Part shown: positions 11,025 through 20,128 of the stretch, piece after piece
Numbering within the stretch: the first letter of the stretch is position 1
Layout: each line of letters begins with the position of its first letter
Source: Linnemannia schmuckeri
Lineage: Eukaryota > Mortierellomycota > Mortierellomycetes > Mortierellales > Mortierellaceae
Assembly: GCA_029449235.1 (NCBI GenBank)
Contig: JANATG010000017.1
Location: forward strand, 1,070,001-1,134,000
Direction: 5' to 3'
DNA length: 64,000 bases
The notes under the pieces: model-generated
The model's input: only the letters and a program-made list of their open reading frames with translations
Told to the model about the DNA's origin: nothing
Databases searched by the model: none
Program-made: the position numbers and the translations under genes

Positions 11025-11609
11025 TCACACGTCGATGACGTGGAGGATGGCCGGGTTGCCGGAGTCCTTGGACCAAACTTCGATGCGACCCGCCTTGGTG
11101 CCGAGGTAGATTGAGAACTCACCATCGCTGGCTGCGCTCTTGCATGCGGGAGTTATGTCTATAGGACCCATGTTTGTATTCGCGGGTATTTCAACCATTG
11201 TGAATGGGTCACCTGAGTCGGGTGCATTCTCACCATTTACAGTGGATTCGTCCCAGTTCGACGACGCGGCCAGCGCGATGGTGAGATTGACAGGGAACTG
11301 AAGCGGCTGCGTAAAGGCTGGAAACTGGACTGCGCAGTTCATAACTGATGAGGATGGGATAGGAAGCTGGAAGCCCACCAGAGCACGGAGATAGGCTAGT
11401 CCACCTGTGTTCGCCTGTAGCGTGTTTTCGTGGCCGAGAGTGCACTTATAACAATTACTCTCAGGACAGCTCGGGCAGTTCACAGTTGAGCGAAAGATAG
11501 TTGAATCTTTTTTTGCTGGCCTGCTGATCTCGTTCGCCTGCGACACAGTGATGATGCTGCCAAGGATGGCGAGAACAGACACGAGTTGGGGACGGCCGAA
11601 GAGGTACAT
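11025..11609 (-). CDS. secreted CBM96/DNRLRE-like domain protein, 194 aa
   Basis: A single-exon gene of 194 residues starting MYLFGRPQLVSVLAILGS, a signal peptide with a likely cut after VSQA. The mature part looks like one domain of the DNRLRE/CBM96 type. It has an opening 'D-S-T-I-F-R' strand, a run of small and Leu residues around ALVGFQLP, then NWDESTVNGENAP (the characteristic W-x-E-x-x-V-x-x-x-N-A-P pattern), I-D-I-T, and a closing strand (AGRIEVWSKDSGNPAILHV). Known relatives bind carbohydrate at the cell surface, so a wall- or substrate-binding role is plausible. A CPSCPESNCYKC cluster after the first strand is an unusual insertion. A longer reading frame extends upstream to 11729 but lacks a signal peptide, so I start at 11609. 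A TATA box lies about 215 bp upstream. Confidence 0.65.
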   Translation of the reverse strand: MYLFGRPQLVSVLAILGSIITVSQANEISRPAKKDSTIFRSTVNCPSCPESNCYKCTLGHENTLQANTGGLAYLRALVGFQLPIPSSSVMNCAVQFPAFTQPLQFPVNLTIALAASSNWDESTVNGENAPDSGDPFTMVEIPANTNMGPIDITPACKSAASDGEFSIYLGTKAGRIEVWSKDSGNPAILHVIDV

Positions 11610-11824
11610 TCTTGTATCTTGTAGAAAGAAGCCGGATGGCGTGGTAGGCAGGGACAAGATTGCGGAAGGATTAAGTGGAACTAATACTTGAGGTCTGAAG
11701 GCGACGGGGAATATAGCTGTGGAAATCAACTATGGTAAGTAGAGTGGAATTGGAAAGCGATGTAGCGGGGGTGTTTGCTGAGGATGAGGAAAAAATTACT
11801 CAAGTCAGCAGGATAGAGGAGGCC

Positions 11825-11832
11825 TTTATATA
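11825..11832 (-). promoter_or_regulatory. TATA box candidate
   Basis: TATATAAA on the minus strand, about 215 bp before the start codon of the secreted CBM96-like gene. The distance suggests a long leader or a 5' UTR intron. Confidence 0.35.
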
Positions 11833-12942
11833 TCGGAAAAGCTCCCCTTGATTCTAAGCACGCACGCACACACAAAGTGCAGGAGATGGAGCCATTATAG
11901 CTGACGACGATAGCACACTTTCATATTTTCATCCAAAAATCAAAGGCACCGGATGGTTAATCAAACGTTGTAGGGAGAGTTAGGCCATAAAGAGAGACTA
12001 AAAAACTCAACGGTAATAGATGAACAGTGAATGGAGTAGAACAAGTGGCTGAATCAGTTAGCGTAAAAGTAAGGAACGTCTCTGCATATATCCCATATAT
12101 CTAGGGAGCCTGTAATACTTTCTCGACCTTGCTGCAGCTTGTCCTGCAAACAGTCAACAGATGTGGTCTAGGTCTTGCATAATGCGCATAAATAGCTTCA
12201 AAAACAGCGAATTACTTTGTGCATAACCTGAGCGCTTAACAAGGCAACATTCTTGTCTCCTCCTTTTTTCCTTTTATAAGAAAGGCAGGGCATGCACGCA
12301 AACTGAAAGACCAAGGTAGACCCAAAATACCCCGGGAAAAAGATGAACACTCAAAAGAGAAAAGGAGCTTCAAGATCAAAAAATTGGTCTGCAGAGATAT
12401 GATGGTTCAGAAAAGTAAGAGGATGTGGACAAAAGGAAATAGGGGATCTTAGACTAAACTGAGACGGAATGGATTGAGCTGAGAGTTTGAAAAAGAACTT
12501 GAGGATAGGATATCCTTGACCCAATGCGCAGGCTTGAAGCCGAGAGTGCGAAATTATAAAACATTAGGGATATAGAGTAAAAAAAGGAGAGAAAGGTGAA
12601 TGATATAAATTTATACACACCTGGGGCTAAATGAGACAAGAGGGGAATATTTACTGGTTGCTAAGCACCTTTATAGGAGGCCTGATGGGGTTTGTCTACT
12701 GTTGTGTCTAGTTAATCTGGTATGTCACAGGATCAAATATGCAACTAGGAGAAACAGGGAGAATAAATGGTGAGGATGCTGAAAAAATAGGGGAGGAAAC
12801 AGGACCATATCATACAAGATGGTCCTGAAAGAAAGAAGACAGTGAGAAAATATCAAGCGGACGCTGGAAAGGATGCTGAAATAAAGAACTCGCTAAAGGA
12901 GGAGGAACAATAAAACGCCCATAGCGAAAAGTGGAATAATTA
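11833..12942. other. gene-free stretch
   Basis: No coding sequence is recognised. Increasingly purine-rich towards the 3' side, leading into the rRNA-derived repeat and the purine tract. Confidence 0.35.
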
Positions 12943-13075
12943 AATGACTTGTGGTAGCCAAGCGTTCATAGCGACGCTGCATTTTGGTTCTTTGATGTTG
13001 TCTCTGCCTTTAGTACTGATACGGAATATGTGATGGTTATTTACACATTAAGAAAGAAAGGCAAGAGATGAGAAA
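12943..13075 (+). repeat. 25S/28S rRNA-derived dispersed repeat, copy b
   Basis: GACTTGTGGTAGCCAAGCG and TTCATAGCGACG match the LSU rRNA segment near the peptidyl-transferase centre that reads AACTGGCTTGTGGCGGCCAA then GCGTTCATAGCGACG in yeast and most eukaryotes. Similarity fades after about 70 bp and is replaced by the tail shared with copies a and c (ACGGAATATGTGATGGTTAT, then ATTAAG and a purine-rich run). It is far too short to be a functional rRNA gene. Confidence 0.65.
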
Positions 13076-13200
13076 AGGCCAAGGGACGAAAACAGAAAAA
13101 GGATCAGGGGAGAGAAGGAAGGCTGCAGAAAAAAGACAAGGGAGGGATCAAGGACAAGAGAGAGCGAAGGGAGGATCAAGGGCAGGGTGAGTGAGACTGT
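13041..13200. repeat. purine-rich minisatellite tract
   Basis: Almost pure A/G on the plus strand with a loosely repeated motif close to GGATCAAGGGCAGAGAGA. The complementary motif recurs on the same strand as a pyrimidine tract at 13575-14340, so the two face each other as an imperfect inverted pair around about 13.4 kb. Confidence 0.55.
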
Positions 13201-13574
13201 TACGAACAAAGAGGTTCAAAGAATTGGTAGGGAGTGGTCCGCTCTTTTCCCCAGACATGGCATGTGTCTGATACCGGTTTTTACGCATTAGTGCAATAAC
13301 GCGCCAACTGTAGTTTGAAAAGGAAGAGATAGTAGTGTTTAGCTCAAGTGTGTGCAATACGCGAAGGCAGTCAAGAGGAACAAGGAAGGAGCAAAGATTG
13401 GAGTAGTGATAGTATTTATTGTTACTATTGTATATTCATATATATACAAAAGGTGAGCTGGGATTCCACGCTGGGAAGACACAAGAGTTAAGGATAAGGA
13501 GGGCCGATGACTTCTAATGAGTAACTGAGGGCGGAGGTAAATTTACATGCACCATGTCTGGAGAAAACAGCGGA

Positions 13575-14340
13575 CCCTTTCGTTGTTAAATTTCTCTCTC
13601 GCCCTTGATCCTCCTTTTGCTTTCTCTCTGCCCTTGACCCTCTCTATTTAGCTTGATGTCTTCTCTGTGGCCTTGATCCTCCATGTCTTTTACCTTTGAT
13701 CCTCCTGCTTTTTTCTTTCTGATAGTTTCTCTCTCTACCCTTGATCTTTTTTGTATTTCTCCTTTTCACTCTGCTCTTGTATCTCTCTTCTCTCTGCTCT
13801 TGATCTCTTTTACGTCTCTACTTAGTCTGCTTTGTTTTCTCGCATCCCTCCTTTACTTTCTCTGTGCCCTTGATCCTCCCTTATTATCCTTGATACCTTC
13901 TCTCTCCGTCTTTAATCCCTTTTAACTCTTTGCCTTTATTCCCTTTCTTTTTTCTTTCCGGTTCTTTCTCTCTCTGCTCTTTTTTTGTATCCATCTTTTT
14001 GCTTTCCCTCTGCCCATGTGACCTCCATGATTATTTCTCCAGCTTTCATTCTCTGCTCTTGGTCCTTACGTTGTCTCTCTACACTTTCTTTCTCTGCCAT
14101 TGATCCCTAGTTTTTTTTTCTACTGCCTTCACTCTCTCTCCTGTCTCTTTCCACCAAGCCTTTGTGAACGGTACCCTTCGTGCATTTCGATTTCTTTCAT
14201 GCTAACTATACAGAATAAACCTTGTAATGAAGAGAAAGGCAAGTTAACAAGTACGCCCTTCTTCCTATCTTCTCCACCCTTTGACCTATTTATACAGTTT
14301 CCTTTAATGCTTTTTTTAGTTTTTTTTTTGCTAAGGCCTC
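13575..14340. repeat. pyrimidine-rich minisatellite tract
   Basis: About 750 bp of C/T-rich DNA built of irregular units resembling TTTCTCTCTGCCCTTGATCC. Open frames inside it encode low-complexity Ser/Leu/Phe peptides and are not genes. It ends directly at the left junction of the duplicated F-box gene end. Confidence 0.6.
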
Positions 14341-14358
14341 GATTTTTTTTTATATATC

Positions 14359-14784
14359 CGCAGTACTTGAAGAATCCAAGTTGTGCGACTTGGATAGAGA
14401 TGGATCACCATCACTGGGATCATCTTGGGATATTCTATGCACAGATTGTCAGACTGACGTGCCTCAAGGTTTTGGATCCCAAGGCTGTTTGCAGGAAGGA
14501 CACGCCGAACGGGACTTGCCGTCGAGGATGAGGTTAAGGGGAAGAAGGCTGGACATTTGGCAACGCTGTCAGGGCTGACTAGGTTACGAGAGCTTCGAGG
14601 ATTTTATGCTTGGACACAGGGGGATGACTGGGCGAGGATAGGTGAGAGGGAGGCGGAGTGGCTTGTGAACAACCTGCCGGATCTGCGGTTGGTGATGTTT
14701 GCGTTGTTGGATAATAGTGAAGGTTATCGGATGCTTCGGGAAAGAAGACCATGGCTTAAGCTATGCGTCCGTTTATCCAGTTAA
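14359..14784 (+). pseudogene. 5'-truncated duplicate of an F-box/LRR gene end
   Basis: Starts at CGCAGTACTTGA, identical to 9584-9595, and follows the 3' part of the gene at 8111-10017 closely through NPSCATWIEMDHHHWDHLG, LREL, GFYAWTQGDDWARIGE and the last residues. It then continues into the 3' flank, with about 75 bp of extra sequence near 14820-14886. A frame change lies near 14520, so even the fragment is broken. There is no F-box. The left junction abuts the pyrimidine tract. Confidence 0.75.
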
Positions 14785-14886
14785 GGTGCTGAGTGTTTTG
14801 ACGTGCGAATGAAAATAAGTATTCCATTCCATCTACTGGGTTTGCACAAACGTGTAGTACAAAGAGTTAAAATGCGCCAATCACTG

Positions 14887-15025
14887 AATAGTTGACGACG
14901 TTGCTTTTTGCTCTATTGATATCACTCCTATGGTAGCGAGACGGAACACATGATGATTTTTTTACTAAATAAGGAAGAAGGGCTAGAAATGAGAAAAGAC
15001 CAAAGGCCAGTTCCAGTCGTCGAAA
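14887..15025 (+). repeat. 25S/28S rRNA-derived dispersed repeat, copy c
   Basis: ATAGTTGACGACGTTGCTTT then TTGCTCTATTGATATC parallels the LSU rRNA string ATAGCGACGTCGCTTTTTGA TCCTTCGATGTC. It is followed by the tail ACGGAACACATGATGATT and AAATAAGGAAGAAGGGC, which is shared with copies a and b. It arrived here, at least in part, with the duplicated F-box gene end. Confidence 0.5.
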
Positions 15026-15671
15026 AGGGACTTTTATCTGCAATATCAAAAAAAATCTCATCAAGGCCGTAAAGTCACTCATGTTTGATCATATCTCAGC
15101 AAATAGGCTGACGCTCTGGAATGCAAAATGCCCATTTTCTTCTCTTGATAACATCCGTAGGGAGTTCACTCGTACCTCGCAACCCTAACCTTGCGAATTA
15201 CTTCGCCCAATGATGGGGGCTTATAACTTCCTTGTAGGCAGCTATACAGTTTTTTTAGCTGTGAAATTGAGACTTTTGTAGAACATCATCAGTCCGTTCA
15301 ATCCTTGCTTTATTCGAATTTGTACACAGCAATATCACCAAGGGGCTGGTTACTCTGCGCGTTTTTCGTCTTTTAGGCGATTTTTTTTTTCTTTTCGTTG
15401 GTTCAAAATACGATAGCCACACATATGGAAATGACACCGTAGATAATGTGCGTAGACAGCTTTTAAACTTGAATGAACTTTTACGGAGTCATACAGACTG
15501 ATATGATTTGGAAATTATTGCTTATTGGAACGAGCTGCACAATAAGTAATATGTGGAAGTTCAAATTAAAAACGTATATAAAGATGTAGCGAACTATTGT
15601 CTGGGGGCAAGAGTGCCTCCTATCAGAGCTACTTGTAATCGGCTCGACGTACATGACATCAGGGGAACATG
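15026..15671. other. gene-free stretch
   Basis: AT-rich intergenic DNA downstream of the minus-strand RBR ligase gene; its polyadenylation region should be here. Nothing else is recognised. Confidence 0.35.
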
Positions 15672-16667
15672 TCACGAGGATACCAGCCGTGGAAACATGC
15701 TATAACGTTGGAGGACGGGGGCTTGGACGCAGGCATGGCTATATGAGGACTCGTATTTTCTCTTGCACTCGCTTTCCTCCTCGAGGCAAAGAAAACAAAA
15801 CGTAAGGTTGCATACCGTACAGGTATGGTACTTGCACTTGCCATCATATGCACCGAAATTGAAACACCGAGGGCATGTACGCCGATCCGGAATCTTCATG
15901 TTGTTATCGTAGTGAAAGGGTATAAGCTGGAAAGTCAGCATGGTCTCATAGACACATCCCTTGCCACATGAACTCTGGCGATCGAGCATTGTTGCGGCGT
16001 TCCACTTACGATTACAGAAGAAACAGAACTCGCGGCGACACATGACGCACGTCTGACGTGAATTCATGGTTTCGTTGTGCATAAGCGCACCACAGTCAAG
16101 ACAGCGCTGGCAATCCATGTTCCGCAGGAGCTGCTTTTCTTCCTCGAAAGCCCGGAGAGTTGCAATGTATTCTGGTGTCGTGAATATGTCCCTGAGCATA
16201 ACTGCTTTGGAGCACAATGAGCAAGACACCTTAAACTGCTTCTCCAGTAGCCACCTTCTAAAGTCCTCTCTGCAGACCCACACACAACATACTCTAACAC
16301 AATCCGTTTCAGTGTCAAGGCAGATTAAGCATTCAGTTGAGCGTGTGGCCACCTTGTCCAGTTCATCCTTAAGCTGTCGCTCAGCAATGGCCTGAAGCGT
16401 GTCTGGAAGAGTCCCTCCTCCCAGCAAACGACCCATCACAAAGATGTTGCAACCTTCAATGATATGCTGTCTCTGGCCATTAAACTCGCTCGCATTTTTC
16501 ACATTCAGGGGTTTGCTGCCGGATGTGTAGCGGAAACTTAGAGTCTCATCACGACTCTGGAACCCCGAAACTCTGCCCGCGGCGTCGAGAAAATCATCTA
16601 GTGTAAATGTGTCGAGGAGTTGGGTAGGAACGGTCCGCCCATTGAGGGTTCGAAAAAAGACCTGCAT
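15672..16667 (-). CDS. RBR-type E3 ubiquitin ligase with N-terminal ubiquitin-like domain, 331 aa
   Basis: An intact single-exon gene. Residues 1-85 look ubiquitin-like: MQVFFRTLNGRTV at the start and GRLLGGG at 79-85, close to the RLRGG end of ubiquitin. Residues 113-152 form RING1 (C113-x2-C116, with further Cys to C149-x2-C152). Residues 186-238 form an in-between-RING zinc domain (CQRC, C207-x2-C210, C215-x2-C218, C234, C238). Residues 265-294 form RING2 (C265-x2-C268, C278, C283-x2-C286, C291-x2-C294). By position C278, in GKCKYH, is the likely catalytic cysteine that forms the thioester with ubiquitin in RBR ligases. The architecture (Ubl-RING1-IBR-RING2) resembles a short parkin-like or HOIL-like protein. 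Substrates are unknown. Confidence 0.8.
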   Translation of the reverse strand: MQVFFRTLNGRTVPTQLLDTFTLDDFLDAAGRVSGFQSRDETLSFRYTSGSKPLNVKNASEFNGQRQHIIEGCNIFVMGRLLGGGTLPDTLQAIAERQLKDELDKVATRSTECLICLDTETDCVRVCCVWVCREDFRRWLLEKQFKVSCSLCSKAVMLRDIFTTPEYIATLRAFEEEKQLLRNMDCQRCLDCGALMHNETMNSRQTCVMCRREFCFFCNRKWNAATMLDRQSSCGKGCVYETMLTFQLIPFHYDNNMKIPDRRTCPRCFNFGAYDGKCKYHTCTVCNLTFCFLCLEEESECKRKYESSYSHACVQAPVLQRYSMFPRLVSS

Positions 16668-17122
16668 TGTATATCTGAGTTCTCGAATTGCAGGTGAAAA
16701 AGAAGTGATTAGATGGATATGATGACTGAAGATTTCAAAACAGCCTTAGCTTTTGAAGAAGATTGAAGAACAGGATTAAAATCATGTTTTAGGAGAGACA
16801 TACAGGGTAGCCAGGAGTAACAAGACAAACGAGGGATGAATGTGGTATCGCAGTGAAGTGCGTGTGTGTGTGTGTATGCTACTGTATCAAGTGTGTGAGA
16901 AAAGTAGGTGAGCCGGATAAAAACATACACTCTGTTTTTCTTTCTGCCATTGACTTATAGCCTGTTAGTTTCCCAATATTATATCATGCAAAATGAACAT
17001 GATATTCATACACCTTTGACGTACCCACACCAAGTGGCCAATGCTTTGCCTCTAGCGCTTCAAACCAAATGGTCAGTGCTCCACGTACGTCACCACATCA
17101 TCACGTCCATAAATCTAACGAT
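16668..17122. other. intergenic with a GT microsatellite
   Basis: Contains the promoter of the RBR ligase gene (minus strand) and a GT run near 16861-16876. No other feature is recognised. Confidence 0.4.
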
Positions 17123-17205
17123 TGTCTGGCTTGGGGCAGCCAAGTGATCATAGCGATGTTGCTTTGATCATTGAATGCTCAATCGTTGCTTCATTAGAAT
17201 CCGAG
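17123..17205 (+). repeat. 25S/28S rRNA-derived dispersed repeat, copy d
   Basis: CTGGCTTGGGGCAGCCAAGT and GATCATAGCGATGTTGCTTT match the conserved LSU rRNA string around the peptidyl-transferase ring, then diverge. Unlike copies a-c it lacks the shared tail. No rDNA unit surrounds it. Confidence 0.6.
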
Positions 17206-17644
17206 GCTCTGTGTAAACGACTATTGCAAGTATTTTTTTTTATATTTTCACACTCATTCCGTTGACTTTCTTCCTTTTTCTCTCTAACCACAAGAACTGC
17301 CGTATTCCTGGCAGCATAACCTTCATGGTAATGATATTTTTGATCCTTTATCTGTTCTTCTTACCACACATGTGAAGTGCTATTCTTGTACGCAATTCTG
17401 AGTTGTAAATGTTGACAAGGCCGATCATTACACGTTGTTATTAAGGAGCTGTTTAGTGTTGCAGATGCGTAGCAATCGTCTGGGAAAATCTATCATAACG
17501 ACAGACCATGTATCTTCTTTAATGTTAAGAAAAATCCAAGAATCTAACTGAGTGTTTCAGGAACGCAGCCCTTTGACATATCATGGTCTTTGATCATCAA
17601 AGCTGTATCAGATTCCATCAGATTACCAGCTTCACAACGGGTCT

Positions 17645-18680
17645 TCAGAATTTAATTGGACCTCCTTTGCTTTTGAGCAGTGCCTCTATGTGTCTGGACG
17701 TACTCCTGTACTGTTGTTGAAGATTTTTCCTTGGAAGCCGTCTCCAAATTCTCTCCACTCGCTTCCAGAGCTGTTTTATATCCTTAAGAGTCGCCGAGTT
17801 CCAGGTCAGCTTCTATTTTATGTATGCCCAAACGTATTCGATGATGTTGAGGTCCGGGGGGTTGGGTGGCCACTTGAGAACGGTGAACTTCTGCTTGTCA
17901 AACCACTTCTGCACTGCTTTTGTTGTATGTACTCGAGAGTTGTCCTGTTGAAAATAAATATTGCTGGATCCATGCAACGCCAAGCAAAGGGTATACATTC
18001 TCATGGAGGGTCTCGAGGTAGAATTCCGAATTCAGTGTGCTGGTGATCTCACAAAGGCCGCCTGGACCGAAAAAAGTGATACATCCCCAGAACATTATTT
18101 TCCTCCTCTGGCTTGCGGTGTTGGACGGACTTGGAGGCAGCAGACGCTTGTGTTCGCAGTTGATGTAGTACTTCCTGCCAAAGACCTCACGCGACTGACG
18201 ATGCTCTCATCAGAGAACATGACATGTTTTCAATCCTTTGCCATCCAGTATAGGTGTTATTGTGCGAATGCATACCGTTCCTGCACACGGGTCGGTTTGA
18301 TATCTGGTCTTCTTTGTTGAACGTAGGCCCCGATTCCTCGCTGCCGTAGGTTCCACCGGATCGTCTCGACATGGACCTGTACTCCATCCGTGGCTTGAAT
18401 GAACCGCAGGGCATCGCGAAGAGACTTTAGTCGTCCAGTATTAAAATGGCGACTGGGAAGTTCCATTGTCCTGGGAGAGATCTTGTGTTGTGCGCCTTTT
18501 TTTGAGGAGGATGTTTTCCTTGTTCTTATTCCTAATGTTGATTGCTGATTTGAGAGATTCCGACCGAACCGGCCATCTCCCTAATAGTATGGCCCTGGGT
18601 TAACTGCTGAGTGGCATTGGCAACTTTAGAGGGCGATAGGGCTTTGTTTTGTGATTGTGATTGTCTACTTTTGATGGCAT
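17645..18680 (-). pseudogene. Tc1/mariner-type transposase, inactivated
   Basis: Spans about 345 codons, the usual Tc1 transposase length. On the minus strand from 18680 come an N-terminal helix-turn-helix-like part (LTQGHTIREMAGSVGISQIS), then WNLRQRGIGAYVQQRRP. The catalytic core has FSDES (first Asp), FQQDNSRVHTTKAVQKWF (second Asp), and WPPNPPDLNIIEYVW (third acidic residue, spacing typical of DD34E). The C-terminus is a basic LWKRVERIW segment ending GGPIKF. Multiple frameshifts (near 18.6, 18.5, 18.25 and 18.0 kb) and stops (for example after YVWAYIK) make it dead. Imperfect terminal repeats may lie near 17573-17600 and 18786-18812 (TGAC..CA..CTTTGATCA). Confidence 0.8.
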
Positions 18681-18992
18681 CAGAGCCGGTGAGGGGAGGA
18701 GCGAAAGAAAGTATAGATGATGATGGAGTAAAAAGTGGAAAAGAGTGGATGAAAAAGTAGATGAAGCTGATGATCCTTTATTCTACTATTTGATCAAAGC
18801 TGACGTCACAATTTCAAAGTGTGTTTTCTCGCGGTTAGCAATCCTAACGTTGATGAGGAAGAAGGGTCCAGAAAACAAGAGGCACAAGAAACATAGGGAA
18901 GGATCCAGGGGTTGATTGCAAAGGTGGGGATAGAGTAACTCAAAAAAAAAGTCGAAATCACGATTACCTTGACCAAAGTGGAGCACATTATT

Positions 18993-19646
18993 TCAATTTG
19001 ACCTCGACGTGATTAAGGACGAGACAGCCTGGGCCATTACAGACACCTGAGACTTTAGATCAACTAGCGACGCCTCGCAAGAGCGCTGTTGACTTTCGAG
19101 GGAGGCCATCCGCTCCTTGATCTCATCCAATGCCCTCAAAGTAGCCAGCATCACATCTTTCAGACTGTCATCGGGGTAAGGAGTGGCCTCATCTTCTTGG
19201 GTTAGGGGATCATAAACAACCGGGACACAACAATCCGACCCTTGAGAGTTGGGAGCGTCCTCGATCGGCCAGGCGTTAAATAGTTCCGACTCAACGTCCT
19301 TGGTATCGCGGAAGGGCTTGCGACTTCTCCGAACGATATTGCTGACCTCAACAACTTTTTCGCACACCTTTCGTTTTTTGGCGGCATTGTCAGAGGAGCC
19401 TTTGACGTGGTTGAACAGGCTTTGCGTCGAGTTCAATTCAGAATCGCAAAGACACCTGAATTTCATCTCGCTCTGAGGATCGCGACGGAATCGAAACAGA
19501 ACATCTTGGTAGATGAGATCCGTCAGCTCAAGAGAGTGGTAACTTGAACAGTGGGCCCGCTCTTGAGCAGAGCGATCCTCATTCTTTTTGTTCAGATAGC
19601 CTTTTGAGCAGAAACAAAATGTACAGGGACGGGATTTAGTGGACAT
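18993..19646 (-). CDS. putative zinc-finger/coiled-coil protein, 217 aa
   Basis: A single-exon frame of 217 residues. The N-terminal third has Cys pairs (CTFCFC at 8-13) and a segment FRCLCDSELNSTQSLFNHVK with C2H2-like spacing. A basic KKRK patch follows and may be a nuclear localisation signal. The middle is acidic (YDPLTQEDEATPYPDDS) and the last 60 residues are a good coiled-coil candidate (heptad-like Leu/Met/Ile in LKDVMLATLRALDEIKERM, then ASLESQQ). This combination suggests a nuclear protein that dimerises and perhaps binds DNA or RNA; no family is recognised. It is transcribed divergently from the copper ATPase, and the two share a promoter region of about 480 bp. Confidence 0.55.
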   Translation of the reverse strand: MSTKSRPCTFCFCSKGYLNKKNEDRSAQERAHCSSYHSLELTDLIYQDVLFRFRRDPQSEMKFRCLCDSELNSTQSLFNHVKGSSDNAAKKRKVCEKVVEVSNIVRRSRKPFRDTKDVESELFNAWPIEDAPNSQGSDCCVPVVYDPLTQEDEATPYPDDSLKDVMLATLRALDEIKERMASLESQQRSCEASLVDLKSQVSVMAQAVSSLITSRSN

Positions 19647-19800
19647 GATTTTGGAAAGGGAATGAAGACAGAGAGAGAATTATTATGGTTTTTGTAGAAA
19701 AGACACTGAGGATCAGGAAGAAGAACGACGGAATGGGAGTCATCCGCATAGACGCATAATACTAAGGAGAGGGAGAGTAGAGGGCACGCCTGCGGGATAG

Positions 19801-19980
19801 GATGATGGATGATGAAGTCACGTCATCCACATTGGCCAATCACCATGAAGATGGGACTGTCATGCGGGGCGGGATGAATAAGGGGATGATGGATGATAGG
19901 GTCATGTCATCCACATCAACCAATCACCAACGAGAGGGACGGAAAGGGATGATGGATGATAGAGCGGTATCATCCACTTC
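19801..19980. promoter_or_regulatory. triple tandem repeat in divergent promoter
   Basis: Three copies of a 33-57 bp unit start at 19801, 19885 and 19948. Each begins GATGATGGATGAT and contains a closely spaced ATCC complement; in the third copy GGATGAT and ATCATCC form a perfect 7-bp stem. The first two copies also contain CCAATCACCA, a CCAAT-box sequence. The array lies between the zinc-finger gene and the copper ATPase, upstream of a TATA box at 20049, so it may be a repeated regulator-binding site. Confidence 0.5.
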
Positions 19981-20048
19981 TAAGCAAGTTCCTAAATCAA
20001 CATGAAGAGCAGGATGGAAATCCTGCGATTCCCTTGTGGGAGAAATGT

Positions 20049-20056
20049 ATAAATAT
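20049..20056 (+). promoter_or_regulatory. TATA box of the copper ATPase gene
   Basis: TATAAATA, 73 bp before the ATG at 20129. This is a good distance for a fungal core promoter. Confidence 0.5.
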
Positions 20057-20128
20057 CGTCTACATTCAGATACAGAGTTTGCCATTTCAAATCAAACTCC
20101 AGACACAACATTCTTCATCCTTTTCCAG

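Noticed and set aside
13683..14531. Ser/Leu/Phe-rich frames
   Set aside because: They arise from the pyrimidine-rich minisatellite and run into the truncated F-box duplicate in the wrong frame.
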